NCBI GenBank assembly: GCA_903955385.1
Contig: CAJBNH010000189.1
Span: 1-64,000, forward strand
Source: an uncultured Myxococcales bacterium
Lineage (GTDB): Bacteria; Myxococcota_A; UBA9042
Length of the DNA: 64,000 bases
Reading direction: 5' to 3'
Shown: in pieces, positions 16,716 through 26,365 of the stretch
Layout: every line of letters begins with the position of its first letter
How positions within the stretch are numbered: the first letter of the stretch is position 1
Position numbers and translations under genes: made by a program
The notes under the pieces: model-generated
What the model saw: only the letters and a program-made list of their open reading frames with translations
What the model was told of the DNA's origin: nothing
The model's database searches: none

Positions 16716-18566
16716 GTGGCGACGAGCACGAGACCGACAGAGGTACTGGAATCGGTGGTCATCCGCTTTGCGGGCGACTCTGGCGATGGCATCCAGCTGA
16801 CGGGCAATCAATTCACGGCGGCGTCCGCGCTTGCGGGCAACGACACGGCCACCTTTCCGGACTACCCGGCTGAGATTCGCGCCCCTGCGGGTACGCTCGC
16901 CGGTGTGTCGGGTTTTCAGCTGCACTTCTCCAGCCGCGACATCCTGACGCCCGGCGACAGGGCCGATGTGCTGGTCGTGATGAACCCGGCGGCGCTGAAG
17001 AGCAATCTGAAGTGGCTCAAACCGCACGGGATGCTGATCGTCAACACCGACTCCTTCCAGGCCAAGAACCTGAAGATGGCGGGTTACGCGACTCATCCGC
17101 TGGAGGACGGTTCGCTGGCCACCCTGCAGGTCGTGCAGATCGACCTGGGTCGGCTGACCGGGGAAGCCCTTGTGGGCATGGGGCTTTCGGCCAAGGAAGT
17201 TGAGCGCTGCAAGAACTACTTTGCCTTGGGCTTGGTGTTCTGGCTGTACGAGCGCGACACGCAGGTGGTCGAGGACGAGATCAAGAAGAAGTTCGGCACC
17301 CGGCCGTTGCTGTTCGACGCCAACTTGAAGGTGTTTCGCGCTGGCTGGAACTTCGGCGAGACCACGGAGCTGTTCCGCACCCGCTACACGGTGCCGGCCG
17401 CTGCGATCCCGCCGGGTCTGTACCGCAACATCTCGGGCAACGAGTCGCTGTCGCTTGGTTTGGTCGCCGCCGCACAGGTGGCCGGTCTTCCGCTGTTTTG
17501 CGGTTCCTATCCGATCACGCCGGCCACCGAGATCCTGCAGACGCTCGCCAACCTCAAGGAGTTCGACGTCCGCACCTTCCAAGCGGAGGACGAGATCGCG
17601 GCCGTGGTCGCCACCATTGGCGCAAGCTACGCCAACCATCTGGCCGTCACCACAACCTCTGGCCCCGGCATCGCGCTGAAGAGCGAGGCGATGGGCTTGG
17701 CCGTGATGACCGAGCTGCCGCTGGTGGTCATCGACGTGCAGCGCGGTGGTCCCTCGACGGGCCTGCCGACCAAGACGGAGCAAGCAGATCTGCTGCAGGT
17801 GCTGTACGGGCGCAACGGCGAGTCGCCGCTGCCCGTGCTGGCGGCTCGCAGCGCCGCCGACGCGTTCGAGACCGCGTACGAGGCCTGTCGCATCGCTTTG
17901 AAGTACATGACGCCGGTGGTGCTGCTGTCCGACGGCTCGATTGCCAACGGCGCAGAGCCCTGGCGGGTGCCGCGCGTGGCCGACCTGGCGCCGATCCCGA
18001 TCGACCTGCTGGACGACGTTGCCAAGCTGCAGAACGGCGAGTTCCTGCCCTATGACCGCGACCCGAAGACGGGTGCGCGTCCCTGGGTCAAGATCGGCAC
18101 GCAAGGGCTGGAACACCGCTTGGGCGGTCTGGAAAAGTGGGAGCGTACCGGCCACATCGCCTACGACGCCGAGAACCACCAGCGCATGACCCTTGCCCGC
18201 CAAGCCAAGGTGGACGCGGTTGTGCAGGACATTCCTCCGACGGAGGTCTACGGCGAGCGCGATGCCAAGGTCGGCGTCCTGAGCTGGGGGTCGACCTACG
18301 GCTCTTGCCGGACCGCCATCGACCAGCTGCGCGCCCAGGGCCACAAGGTCGCTCACGTGCACCTGCGCTGGCTCAATCCGCTGCCCGCCGACCTGGGCAA
18401 GGTGTTGCACCGCTTCAAGCGCGTGCTGGTCCCGGAGATCAACAACGGTCAGCTGTTGCCGCTGGTTCGCGCGAAGTACCTGGTCGATGCCAAGGGCTTC
18501 AACCGCATCGCCACCCAACCGCTCAGCGTGGCCGAGGTCGCCGAAGCGATCTCGAGTTGGCTGTAA
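16716..18566 (+). CDS. korA: 2-oxoglutarate:ferredoxin oxidoreductase, fused gamma-alpha subunit
   Basis: With KorB it oxidises 2-oxoglutarate (or a related 2-oxoacid) to acyl-CoA while reducing ferredoxin in the cytoplasm. The gamma domain occupies residues 10-190 (VIRFAGDSGDGIQLTGNQ), and the alpha domain runs from about 235 (GLVAAAQVAGLPLFCGSYPI, TTTSGPGIALKSEAMGLAV, VIDVQRGGPSTGLPTKTEQ). A C-terminal Rossmann part carries HLRWLNPLPADLGKVLHRF. GTG 16716 is chosen because GGAG lies eight bases upstream. It is 616 residues, normal for the fused form. korB follows after 58 bases. No Fe-S delta subunit gene is adjacent, as is usual for the two-subunit type. Substrate choice between 2-oxoglutarate and other 2-oxoacids is not settled by sequence. 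Confidence 0.92.
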   Translation: MATSTRPTEVLESVVIRFAGDSGDGIQLTGNQFTAASALAGNDTATFPDYPAEIRAPAGTLAGVSGFQLHFSSRDILTPGDRADVLVVMNPAALKSNLKWLKPHGMLIVNTDSFQAKNLKMAGYATHPLEDGSLATLQVVQIDLGRLTGEALVGMGLSAKEVERCKNYFALGLVFWLYERDTQVVEDEIKKKFGTRPLLFDANLKVFRAGWNFGETTELFRTRYTVPAAAIPPGLYRNISGNESLSLGLVAAAQVAGLPLFCGSYPITPATEILQTLANLKEFDVRTFQAEDEIAAVVATIGASYANHLAVTTTSGPGIALKSEAMGLAVMTELPLVVIDVQRGGPSTGLPTKTEQADLLQVLYGRNGESPLPVLAARSAADAFETAYEACRIALKYMTPVVLLSDGSIANGAEPWRVPRVADLAPIPIDLLDDVAKLQNGEFLPYDRDPKTGARPWVKIGTQGLEHRLGGLEKWERTGHIAYDAENHQRMTLARQAKVDAVVQDIPPTEVYGERDAKVGVLSWGSTYGSCRTAIDQLRAQGHKVAHVHLRWLNPLPADLGKVLHRFKRVLVPEINNGQLLPLVRAKYLVDAKGFNRIATQPLSVAEVAEAISSWL

Positions 18567-18624
18567 TCCGTCCGCGTCCGACCCGCCCAACGGCGGCAAC
18601 CGCACCGACCGCAAGGAACCTGAG

Positions 18625-19653
18625 ATGACGATGGCCCACACGCCCACCACCCTCGAGTTGAAGCCCAAGGACTTTGCCAGCGACCAGGAAGTGCGCTGGT
18701 GCCCCGGCTGCGGCGATTACGCGATTCTGGCCGGTATCCAGCGCGCACTGGCCAAGCAGGGGATCCCGCCTTGGAAAATCGCCACGATCGCCGGTATCGG
18801 CTGCTCGTCGCGCTTTCCGTACTACATGGCGACCTACGGCTTTCACACCATCCACGGCCGCGCCCCGGCGCTTGCGACCGGCGTGAAGATCGCGCGTCCG
18901 GACATGCAGGTATGGATCGTGACCGGCGACGGCGACGCCCTGTCGATCGGCGGCAATCACTTCATCCATCTGGCGCGCCGCAACATCGACGCCAAGCTGC
19001 TGCTGTTCAACAACCGAATCTACGGTCTGACCAAGGGCCAGTACTCGCCCACTTCGGAATTCGGCAAGAAGACCAAGACTTCCCCGCAAGGCTCGGTCGA
19101 CAACCCGTTCAATCCGCTGTCGGTCGCCCTGGGGGTCGAGGCCAGCTTCGTCGCCCGCTGCATCGACGTCGACGCCAAGAACAGCGCGGAGGTCTACACG
19201 GCGGCTGCCGCTCACGTGGGGACGGCCGTCATCGAAATCCTGCAGAATTGCGTGATCTTCAACGACGGCGCATGGGACTCGCTGACCGCCAAGGAGAGCC
19301 GCGCCGACATGACCATCCTCCTCGAGGACGGCAAGCCGATGGTTTTCGGCGCCAACCGCGACAAGGGCATTCGGCTGAACGGTCTGACCCCCGAGGTCGT
19401 CAAGCTCGGCGAAAACGGCATCACGGAAGCGGACTTGTGGGTGCACCAGACGCACGACCCTGACCCGACCCGCGCGTTCCTGTTGTCGCGTCTGGAATCG
19501 CCGGCCTTCCCCGTGCCGATCGGCGTGCTGCGCTCCGTGCACCGGCCGGTCTACAACGAGATGCTGGAACTACAGGTGACGGAAGTGAAAAAGGCCAAGA
19601 AGCCCGACCTGCAGAAGCTGCTGGACGGCCCGAAGAACTGGTCCGTCGCCTAG
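18625..19653 (+). CDS. korB: 2-oxoglutarate:ferredoxin oxidoreductase, beta subunit
   Basis: The 342-residue subunit binds thiamine diphosphate and one Fe-S cluster. WCPGCGDYAILAGIQRAL and GIGCSSRFPYY supply cluster cysteines, and GDGDALSIGGNH to LLFNNRIYGLTKGQYSPTS is the TPP-Mg signature. A later Cys lies in LQNCVIFNDG. ATG 18625 follows GGAACCTGAG. It is translationally close to korA and completes the two-subunit enzyme. In aerobes with complex I this couples the TCA cycle to a ferredoxin pool, and a 2-oxoacid dehydrogenase of the lipoyl type is also present at the right end of the window, so both chemistries exist in this organism. Confidence 0.92.
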   Translation: MTMAHTPTTLELKPKDFASDQEVRWCPGCGDYAILAGIQRALAKQGIPPWKIATIAGIGCSSRFPYYMATYGFHTIHGRAPALATGVKIARPDMQVWIVTGDGDALSIGGNHFIHLARRNIDAKLLLFNNRIYGLTKGQYSPTSEFGKKTKTSPQGSVDNPFNPLSVALGVEASFVARCIDVDAKNSAEVYTAAAAHVGTAVIEILQNCVIFNDGAWDSLTAKESRADMTILLEDGKPMVFGANRDKGIRLNGLTPEVVKLGENGITEADLWVHQTHDPDPTRAFLLSRLESPAFPVPIGVLRSVHRPVYNEMLELQVTEVKKAKKPDLQKLLDGPKNWSVA

Positions 19654-19703
19654 CTTTCGCCGCGCCTGCGGATTCCCTCGAAATCGCGGAATGCAAGAAC
19701 CAT

Positions 19704-19732
19704 GTGACGGGTTCGGATCGGTGGGCTATGCT
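19704..19732 (+). promoter_or_regulatory. Possible promoter of the hibernation factor gene
   Basis: GTGACG (19704-19709) and TATGCT (19727-19732) are separated by 17 bases and lie about 115 bases before the start codon. The -10 matches four of six positions. Confidence 0.4.
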
Positions 19733-19848
19733 CACTCGGCGGCTTGGCATTGGGATCGGCAGCGTCACCGTCCCGCGGTCGAGTTCGCCACGACGCGGAG
19801 CGATTTCGGCCGGCCGTGCCGGAAACGCGTCCGCCAGGAGGTCTCTGC

Positions 19849-20199
19849 ATGGATCTGACTGTCGTGACCAAGCTGAACCCAGGCACCAAAGAACAGGAGA
19901 CCGAAGAGCGGGTGCAGCGGCACCTGAGCAAGAAGCTCGAGAAGCTCGAGGCGCGCTTGGGCAAGCCCATCGCCGCCCGCATCGCTCTGGAGGAATTGAC
20001 CGTCGGCTGGGATGTCACGATTACCGTGTCCGGAACGACCCCTGAGCTGATCGGCAAGGCGCACGACAACAGTCTGCTCAAGGCCCTGGACGCCGCCGTC
20101 GACAAGCTGACCCGCCAGTTCGAGAACGAAGCTGAGAAACGCACGGGACGCGAACGGCAGCGCCGGTCCAGCGGGACCATCAAGGCGTCGCCCCGCTGA
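19849..20199 (+). CDS. hpf: Ribosome hibernation promoting factor, short HPF/RaiA type
   Basis: Members of this S30AE family bind the decoding region of the 30S subunit and silence ribosomes in starved cells. The 116-residue protein shows the expected strand-helix-strand pattern: MDLTVVTKLNPGTKEQET, ERVQRHLSKKLEKLEARLG, ARIALEELTVGWDVTITVSG and the second helix LLKALDAAVDKLTRQFENE. The C-terminal tail is basic and lacks the dimerising domain of long HPF. ATG 19849 has a perfect AGGAGG seven bases upstream. The second beta strand of the family is short here, so assignment rests mainly on the helices and their spacing. Confidence 0.7.
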   Translation: MDLTVVTKLNPGTKEQETEERVQRHLSKKLEKLEARLGKPIAARIALEELTVGWDVTITVSGTTPELIGKAHDNSLLKALDAAVDKLTRQFENEAEKRTGRERQRRSSGTIKASPR

Positions 20200-20225
20200 C
20201 GGTCACTGCCCTGTCGCAGCGCTGA

Positions 20226-21140
20226 TCAACGGACGTCGCCGTCCAATCCCCACAACCCAAGCGTCGCACGGGCGTGACCAACCGCCCGCGCGACCTCGTC
20301 TTTTGTCGCAAGCCGGGAGAGTTCGGGCGTTGCCGGAATGCGCTTGGCCGCCGGCCCCGCCGGTAGAAACAGCGTCATCAGGTTCACCGCCAGCCGGTCG
20401 CCGGCCAGACCCGTTTGCAGAACCGCAAGCCCGTTCAGCACCGGTAGGGTGCAGCAGTCAACATGCCCCGGCATGACCAGATGACGCACGACCACCTGCG
20501 GCACGCGCTCATTGTGCGCCGACGGCCGCAGCAGCCACCGCAGCGTGTGCCACGGCTGCTCTGCCGCATCGAACCCATGCTCTCCAGAGATCCGCTTCGC
20601 GCACGCCGAGTTGCCGAATTTGACATCCAGTACCCAAGTGTCGACGACTTGCGCCAGCACTTCGCGCGCAACGTCACCCAGCAGGCCGTTCGCGTTCCAC
20701 ACCACTGGAAGCATTTCATCGGCTGGCACCGCTTGCAGTGCACGCAGTACGCCGAGCAGGCTGACGGTTGGGTCGCCGCCGACAAATGACACAGTGCGCG
20801 CGCCCTGCTGACGGCGCAGGGCCAGACGTTGGCGAAACCACTGGGGATCGAGGGGTACGGCCGGGGCGGCCCGCGGTTCGACGACGTGGGCCCACTCGGT
20901 GCAGAACAGGCAGCGCAGCGAGCATCCACCCAAGTCGAGCAGCCAGGTCGGCGAGATGACCGCCTCCTCGCCCAGCGAAAGCAGCTCCTTGTAGACGTAG
21001 GCCGTCTCGCCCAGACGACAGAAGGCCCCCGGGGCCGGGTCCTGCGTCAGGCGGTTGATCCCGCAAGCGTGCGGACACAAACGGCAATGCCGGTACTCCG
21101 TCTCGACGCGCGCGATCAGATCGGGCAGGGGCGTCGACAC
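20226..21140 (-). CDS. Radical SAM protein, PflX-like
   Basis: The 304-residue protein contains the radical SAM motif GGCSLRCLFC (C73, C77, C80), which binds a [4Fe-4S] cluster that cleaves S-adenosylmethionine. N-terminal cysteines CRLCPHAC (C19, C22, C26) and C41 could hold an additional metal or cluster. The layout fits the PflX / pyruvate formate-lyase-activating-like family, whose targets are mostly unknown. GTG 21140 is preceded by GAGG. It starts only 15 bases after hscA ends on the same strand, so it is the last gene of the isc operon here; that suggests a product needing the cluster supply. No pyruvate formate-lyase gene is in the window. Confidence 0.82.
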   Translation of the reverse strand: MSTPLPDLIARVETEYRHCRLCPHACGINRLTQDPAPGAFCRLGETAYVYKELLSLGEEAVISPTWLLDLGGCSLRCLFCTEWAHVVEPRAAPAVPLDPQWFRQRLALRRQQGARTVSFVGGDPTVSLLGVLRALQAVPADEMLPVVWNANGLLGDVAREVLAQVVDTWVLDVKFGNSACAKRISGEHGFDAAEQPWHTLRWLLRPSAHNERVPQVVVRHLVMPGHVDCCTLPVLNGLAVLQTGLAGDRLAVNLMTLFLPAGPAAKRIPATPELSRLATKDEVARAVGHARATLGLWGLDGDVR

Positions 21141-21155
21141 GGGGGGACCTCGCGG

Positions 21156-23099
21156 CTAGTGGCCCATGACACCGGGGCGATGGTGGCCGTGCTTGAGGCG
21201 CTCGGCAGCCTCGGGCGCGTCATTCTCGATGCGACCCGCGAGCTTGGCGTCATGAACCACATCGTTCAGCGTGCTCGCCAGCGCAAGCTCGGCCAGATGC
21301 AGCGTCACGTCGTTGAGGCGGGACAGCGCCTCGCGCACGGGGTCGATCTGGCGGGTGCCGATGGCCGCGCGCAAGCTGCCGATGCGACTCTGGATTTCGT
21401 CGCGTTCCTCGTCATCGATCCGCGTTCCCGCGGGACCGGCCAGCGTGTGTTCGGTGGCGGCGACGACCTGCTCGGCCTCTGTCCTGGCTTCGATGAACTG
21501 CCGGGCCGCCCAATCGTCCTCGGCGTGGTCATAGGCCTCGGTCAGCATCCGCACGACTTCCTCGTCGCACAGTCCGTAACTCGGCTTGACCTCGATGGTT
21601 TTCTCCTGACCCGTGCGGACGTCGCGGCCAGTGACGTGCAGGATGCCGTTGGCGTCGATCAGGAAAGTGACGCCGACGCGCGGCAGGCCCGCAGGCAGCG
21701 GCGCCACGGGAATCACGAACCGCGCCAGACTCCTGCAATCCTTGACCAATTCACGCTCGCCCTGCAGGACGTGCAGCACCACGCCGGTCTGATTGTCCAC
21801 CGAAGTGGTGAACTCGTCGGTCGCGGATGCAGGGATGGGGCTGTTGCGCTGGATCAGCTTGGTGACCACGCCGCCGACCGTTTCGATGCCCAGCGACAAA
21901 GGCGTGACGTCCAGCAGCAGCATGTCGCGGCGACCGGTCGTCATGATGTCGGCCTGCACCGCAGCGCCCAAAGCCACCACCTGGTCGGGGTCGATCCCGG
22001 ACTGCGGCACTCGCCCGAACAATTCCTGAACCTTGCGACGCACCAGCGGAATTCGCGTCGAGCCGCCCACCAGGATCACTTCGTCCAGATCGGTAGGCTG
22101 CAACCCCGCGTCGCGCAGCGCTTGTCGGCAGGGACCCAGCGTTCGCTCGACCAGCGGGGCGATCAGGGCCTCGAAGTCCGCGCGGTCCCAAGCCAACTCG
22201 AGCGGCAGCGGGCCGCCGAGCTCGACCTTCACCGCGGCGCTCTCTTGCGAGGACAGCGCGATCTTGAGTTGGATCATGGCCTTGCGCAGGCGTTGCACCC
22301 GGTCCAGATGTCCGCGCACCTGCAAACCAGCGCTCTCGATCTGGTCGGCGACGCTGGCCACCATCAGCTGGTCGATGTCGTCACCGCCCAAGTGCGTGTC
22401 GCCCGACGTGGCCAGCACCTCAGTCAATCCCGCGTGCATGTGCAGGATCGAGACGTCGAAGGTGCCTCCGCCCAGATCGTAGACGGCGATGCGGCCTTCC
22501 GGTCGCCTGTCCAGCCCGTAAGCGAGTGCGGCGGCCGTGGGTTCATTCACGATCCGAAGCACTTCCAGCCCCGCCAGTCGCCCCGCATCCTTGGTGGCCT
22601 GGCGCTGGGCGTCGTTGAAGTAGGCGGGAACGGTGATGACCGCGCGGTCGACGACCTGCCCCAACTGCTTCTCCGCACGGTGCTTCAGCTCGCGGAGCAC
22701 GAACGCGCTGAGTTCGGGCGGCGTATAGCGGCGGTCGCCGACCTGAATGCGCACGGCAGCAGACTGGTCGTCGCGGTGGACGCGATACGGCAGCATCCCG
22801 AGTTCGCTGACGACCTCGTCGGCGCTGCGGCCCATCATGCGCTTGACGCTGTAGATGGTGCGGTCCGGGCGCTCTGCCAGATGGTCGTCCGCCTCAGCGC
22901 CCACCACGTCCAGCTGACCGTCGACTTCAAAGCCGATGACGGAGGGGACCAGCGCCTGACCGTCGTCACCCAGAAGGATCTTGGGCTGGCCGTCTTCCGC
23001 GACGACGGCGACCAGACTGTTGGTCGTGCCCAGGTCGATGCCGACGGCTCGGGTCTTGCGTTGCTCAGGAGGGCGGGAGGAAAAGATCGGGATGGACAT
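21156..23099 (-). CDS. hscA: Hsp70-family Fe-S chaperone HscA
   Basis: HscA is the ATP-driven chaperone that helps release the cluster from IscU to acceptor proteins. The ATPase domain shows [62 protein letters not shown] and [20 protein letters not shown]. The interdomain linker is [17 protein letters not shown], followed by the substrate-binding domain to the His-rich end ([12 protein letters not shown]). At 647 residues it has normal Hsp70 length. Its place after hscB in an isc operon, rather than next to grpE/dnaJ, supports HscA over DnaK. ATG 23099 begins [20 protein letters not shown]. Confidence 0.93.
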   Translation of the reverse strand: MSIPIFSSRPPEQRKTRAVGIDLGTTNSLVAVVAEDGQPKILLGDDGQALVPSVIGFEVDGQLDVVGAEADDHLAERPDRTIYSVKRMMGRSADEVVSELGMLPYRVHRDDQSAAVRIQVGDRRYTPPELSAFVLRELKHRAEKQLGQVVDRAVITVPAYFNDAQRQATKDAGRLAGLEVLRIVNEPTAAALAYGLDRRPEGRIAVYDLGGGTFDVSILHMHAGLTEVLATSGDTHLGGDDIDQLMVASVADQIESAGLQVRGHLDRVQRLRKAMIQLKIALSSQESAAVKVELGGPLPLELAWDRADFEALIAPLVERTLGPCRQALRDAGLQPTDLDEVILVGGSTRIPLVRRKVQELFGRVPQSGIDPDQVVALGAAVQADIMTTGRRDMLLLDVTPLSLGIETVGGVVTKLIQRNSPIPASATDEFTTSVDNQTGVVLHVLQGERELVKDCRSLARFVIPVAPLPAGLPRVGVTFLIDANGILHVTGRDVRTGQEKTIEVKPSYGLCDEEVVRMLTEAYDHAEDDWAARQFIEARTEAEQVVAATEHTLAGPAGTRIDDEERDEIQSRIGSLRAAIGTRQIDPVREALSRLNDVTLHLAELALASTLNDVVHDAKLAGRIENDAPEAAERLKHGHHRPGVMGH

Positions 23100-23117
23100 G
23101 GTCGAATTCCTGAGGGA

Positions 23118-23843
23118 TCAGCTCTGCGTAGGGGTCGGTGCTTGGGTCGGCAGCAAAGCGGCTTGGACTCGGGCGAGCAGGTTGTCCAGATAGCTGGCTT
23201 CGCCCAGTGCAGCGCGCAGGTCGCGTCGGGCAAGCGAGGCAAGATCTGCCGCAGCATCAGGGGCTTGCGCGGCGTCCCAGCGGCGGGCGGCGTCGTACAG
23301 TCGGTCGGAAAGGGCCTGACGGGCGTCGCCCAGCTCGCGGCCGGTCGCAGCGATTTCGCCACGAGCAGCGGCGGCGGCGGCAGGGGCGCCGTCGGCAAGC
23401 GCCTCTTGCAGGGCGTCCAGCGCTTCATTGATCTCGAGCACTTGGCCAAGCAGGGCGGGCGACGGGCGGAATTTCTCGTCGACGGCGTGCCCTTCCAGCT
23501 CAAGCAGCAGCCTGACCCGCCGCTCAAAGTCGCGCAGCGCGCGGTAGGCGTCGTTGGCCAGCGAGGAGTGCCGCTCCGCCTTGCGAACGGCGTCGGGGCC
23601 GCTCACGTGGAAGCGATCCGGGTGCAAGTCACGGATCAGGCTGCGGAAGCGAAGGTCCAGATGCTTGGGGTCCAGCAGCAGGCGGCGGGGCAGCCCCAGC
23701 ACGGTGAAGGCGTCCGGCGGCGGCTCGCCCGGCCCGGACCAGCGGTCGAGGTCCACCTTGCCGTCGGAATCCACCACGAAGGGGGGCGGAGACTCGGCCG
23801 GCGGCGTGCCGGGTTCCACAGCGCTGTCGTTCAGGATGGCCAT
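23118..23843 (-). CDS. hscB: J-domain co-chaperone HscB
   Basis: HscB brings IscU to HscA and stimulates its ATPase. The J domain carries FTVLGLPRRLLLDPKHLDL and the HPD tripeptide at residues 74-76 (LHPDRF). The family's C-terminal three-helix IscU-binding part follows (LLLELEGHAVDEKF to INEALDALQEAL). The 241 residues exceed E. coli HscB (171) because of an N-terminal extension of about 43 residues and an Ala-rich C-terminal tail. The N-terminal zinc-binding Cys pairs of eukaryotic homologues are missing. It ends 18 bases before hscA. Confidence 0.9.
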   Translation of the reverse strand: MAILNDSAVEPGTPPAESPPPFVVDSDGKVDLDRWSGPGEPPPDAFTVLGLPRRLLLDPKHLDLRFRSLIRDLHPDRFHVSGPDAVRKAERHSSLANDAYRALRDFERRVRLLLELEGHAVDEKFRPSPALLGQVLEINEALDALQEALADGAPAAAAAARGEIAATGRELGDARQALSDRLYDAARRWDAAQAPDAAADLASLARRDLRAALGEASYLDNLLARVQAALLPTQAPTPTQS

Positions 23844-23891
23844 GTGCCTGCGCGGGAACGGGTTGGCGGGGAGTGACGTCGGCGTCGGTGG

Positions 23892-24212
23892 CTAAGCCGT
23901 GAACGACGAGCCGCAACCGCAGCTGCCCTTGGCGTTGGGGTTCTGGAAGACGAAGCCCTTGCCGTTCAGACCGCCCTCGAAGTCCAGGGTCGTGCCGTCG
24001 AGGAACACCAGACTCTTGCGGTCGACGAAGATCTTGGGATTCTCGCCGAACACGCGGTCGCCCAGACGAGGTTCCTTTTCGAAGTCGAGCACATACGACA
24101 GTCCGGAGCAGCCGCCGCCCGTGACACCCACGCGGACGCCCACGAGTTCGATGCTCTGCTCAGCCGCCACGGAACGCAGTCGCTCAGCGGCAGCGGAAGA
24201 GATGGAAACCAT
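23892..24212 (-). CDS. iscA: A-type iron-sulfur carrier IscA
   Basis: The 106-residue carrier accepts clusters or iron for delivery to apo-proteins. The three conserved cysteines are C35 (GGGCSGLSY), C98 and C100 (GSCGCGSSF). ATG 24212 lies two bases after the iscU stop codon, so the two are translated together; the open frame further upstream overlaps iscU and is not used. It belongs to the family also containing ErpA and SufA, and the position in the operon supports IscA. Confidence 0.92.
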   Translation of the reverse strand: MVSISSAAAERLRSVAAEQSIELVGVRVGVTGGGCSGLSYVLDFEKEPRLGDRVFGENPKIFVDRKSLVFLDGTTLDFEGGLNGKGFVFQNPNAKGSCGCGSSFTA

Positions 24213-24214
24213 GA

Positions 24215-24616
24215 TTACACCTCGCTCTTGGTAGCAGCGTCCTGCTTGGCCTTGTAATCGGCGAGCGCCGCGCGGATGGCGTCCTCCGCCAGCACCGAGC
24301 AGTGGATCTTGATGGGTGGCAGGTTCAGTTCCTGCACGATGTCGGTGTTGCGCAGGGTTGCGGCCTCGGCGACGGTCTTGCCCTTGACCCACTCGGTCGC
24401 GAGCGACGACGAAGCGATGGCTGAGCCGCAGCCGAAGGTCTTGAAGCGCGCGTCCTCGATCACGCCCTGCGCGTTGACCTTGATCTGCAGCTTCATGACA
24501 TCGCCGCACTCTGGCGCGCCCACGACGCCGGTGCCGACGTTCGGGTCGTCCTTGGACAGGGAGCCGACGTTGCGCGGCTGGTTGTAGTGGTCAAGGACCT
24601 TGTCGCTGTAAGCCAT
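24215..24616 (-). CDS. iscU: Iron-sulfur cluster scaffold IscU
   Basis: IscU is the platform on which clusters are built from IscS-derived sulfur. Conserved ligands are C37 with D39 (PECGDV), C63 (FGCGSAIASSS) and C106 (IHCSVLAEDAI). The HscA recognition motif LPPIKIHC is present (LPPVK in E. coli). ATG 24616 follows AGGAGA by about nine bases and gives 133 residues, near the usual 128. The gene is flanked by iscS 35 bases upstream and iscA two bases downstream. Confidence 0.95.
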   Translation of the reverse strand: MAYSDKVLDHYNQPRNVGSLSKDDPNVGTGVVGAPECGDVMKLQIKVNAQGVIEDARFKTFGCGSAIASSSLATEWVKGKTVAEAATLRNTDIVQELNLPPIKIHCSVLAEDAIRAALADYKAKQDAATKSEV

Positions 24617-24651
24617 TGTCTCGTCTCCTGTTTCCCGCGGTTCCGCGCGCT

Positions 24652-25875
24652 CTAGTGGCCACTCCACGACACGGTGCTCAGGTCGATGCCTTCCTGCACC
24701 ATTTCCCAAAGGGGCGACATGTCGCGCAGGCGGTTGGCGACCTCGACGACGCGCTCGATCGTGTAGTCGATTTCTTCTTCCGTGTTGAAGCGGCCGATCC
24801 CAAAGCGGATCGAGGTGTGGGCCAGCTCGTCACCCACGCCAAGCGCCTTCAGCACGTAGCTGGGCTCCAGCGAGGCCGACGTGCAAGCCGACCCCGACGA
24901 CACCGCGATGTCCGCGATGCCCATCAGCATCGACTCGCCTTCGACGTAGGCAAACGACACGTTCAGGTTGCCGGGGGTGCGGAAGTCCTCGTGCCCGTTC
25001 AGGTAAATGTGGTCCAAGCGCGACTTCAGCCCGGTCCACAGACGGTTGCGCAAGGCCAGCAGGCGCTGCGACTCGTCGTGCAGCTCCAGCCGCGCCAGCT
25101 CAGCGGCCTTGCCCATCGCGACGATCATCGGCACTGCCAGCGTGCCCGACCGCAGCCCACGCTCGTGACCTCCACCGTGCAGGATGGGTTCCAGCCGCAC
25201 GCGAGGATTCTTGCGCCGCACGTACAGGGCGCCGATCCCCTTGGGGCCGTACATCTTGTGGGCGCTCATCGCCAGCAGGTCGATGTGCATCGCTTCGACG
25301 TCCAACGGGATCTTGCCGACGGCTTGGGCGGCGTCGCAGAAGAAGAGCACCCCGCGCTCGTGGCACAGCTGGCCGATCTCGGCGAGCGGCTGGACGACGC
25401 CGATCTCGTTGTTCACGGCCATGATGGCGACCAGCAGGGTCTGGGGCGTGATCGCGGCGGCAAGGGCCTCCATCGACACGATTCCCAAGGTATCGACGGG
25501 CAGATAGGTGACGCGGAACCCCTCGCGTTCAAGTGCGCTGAACGAGTCCAGCACGGCCTTGTGTTCGGTGGCCAGCGTGATCAGGTGGTCGCCCTTGTCC
25601 CGCAACATGTGGGCCGCGCCCTTGATGGCCAGGTTGTCGGACTCGGTGGCGCCCGACGTGAACACGACCTCCTTATCGGTCGTCGCGCCGATGGCCTGGG
25701 CGATCTGGTGGCGCGCCAGGTCCACGGCCTCTTCAGCTTGGCGTCCGAACACGTGGGTGCGCGATGCGGCGTTGCCGTAGATCTCGGTGAAGTACGGCAG
25801 CATGGCCTCAAGCACGCGCGGATCGACGGCGGTCGTCGCATGATTGTCCATGTAGATCGGAAGCTTGACGGCCAT
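24652..25875 (-). CDS. iscS: Cysteine desulfurase IscS
   Basis: IscS is a pyridoxal-phosphate enzyme that removes sulfur from cysteine and passes it to IscU and other acceptors. K207 in [11 protein letters not shown] binds PLP, H105 in ATEHKAVLD is the expected catalytic His, and C331 in [20 protein letters not shown] is the persulfide Cys on the long mobile loop that defines the IscS (group I) type. The C-terminal IscU-binding end is present. The 407 residues are normal. It is the second gene of the isc operon, 44 bases after iscR. Confidence 0.96.
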   Translation of the reverse strand: MAVKLPIYMDNHATTAVDPRVLEAMLPYFTEIYGNAASRTHVFGRQAEEAVDLARHQIAQAIGATTDKEVVFTSGATESDNLAIKGAAHMLRDKGDHLITLATEHKAVLDSFSALEREGFRVTYLPVDTLGIVSMEALAAAITPQTLLVAIMAVNNEIGVVQPLAEIGQLCHERGVLFFCDAAQAVGKIPLDVEAMHIDLLAMSAHKMYGPKGIGALYVRRKNPRVRLEPILHGGGHERGLRSGTLAVPMIVAMGKAAELARLELHDESQRLLALRNRLWTGLKSRLDHIYLNGHEDFRTPGNLNVSFAYVEGESMLMGIADIAVSSGSACTSASLEPSYVLKALGVGDELAHTSIRFGIGRFNTEEEIDYTIERVVEVANRLRDMSPLWEMVQEGIDLSTVSWSGH

Positions 25876-25919
25876 CGTTCCTCGTTTGGTTTCAGCTCGG
25901 CAGGTTCGTCATCGGGAGG

Positions 25920-26315
25920 TTAGAGCTGCGCGATCGTCATCCGGTCCAGCACCTTCATCACTTCACGGTTCAGCGTGTCCAGCGGCGAGCGGATGTCGCA
26001 CTGGGCAAAGCGGTGGCACGCCCCGTCGCCCTCGTGGCAAGACACGAACTGCGACTCCCCGTCCAGTACGCGCACAACCTCCGCCACAGTGATCTGTGAC
26101 AGGTCCCGCAGCAACCGATACCCTCCCGACTTGCCCATCGTGGCTTCGACCAGACCCGCTTGCGCCAGCTTGGCCAGCACCTTCGGGGTCAGATCGAGCG
26201 GCAGGTGGTTGCGCATCGCAAGCTCGCGTGCGGACAACGAATCATTGGGCGCAAGGCTGCCCAGCGCCTTGAGCGCGACCAGTCCGTAATCCGCCTTCTT
26301 CGACAACCGCATCAT
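25920..26315 (-). CDS. iscR: Rrf2-family Fe-S regulator IscR
   Basis: IscR senses Fe-S status and represses the isc operon when its cluster is loaded. The winged helix is visible in KADYGLVALKALGSLAPN, ELAMRNHLPLDLTPKVLAKL and ATMGKSGGYRLLRD. The three cluster cysteines are C93, C100 and C106 (SCHEGDGACHRFAQC); the first spacing is six residues rather than the five of E. coli IscR. The protein is 131 residues, shorter than E. coli IscR (162). Two ATG codons stand together at the start (26315 and 26312) after a GGGAG box. It leads the isc operon, and a candidate binding site lies in the upstream region. Confidence 0.92.
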   Translation of the reverse strand: MMRLSKKADYGLVALKALGSLAPNDSLSARELAMRNHLPLDLTPKVLAKLAQAGLVEATMGKSGGYRLLRDLSQITVAEVVRVLDGESQFVSCHEGDGACHRFAQCDIRSPLDTLNREVMKVLDRMTIAQL

Positions 26316-26365
26316 GGGCTTGGCTCGCTCCCGGCGCTTCGTATGCGAACGTTCGGTCGGTGCTC

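Noticed and set aside
20829-23876. Long open frame on the plus strand opposite hscA and hscB (over 1000 codons)
   Set aside because: It is the mirror of two clear genes in high-GC DNA. The translation is rich in His, Arg and Gln with no recognisable domain.
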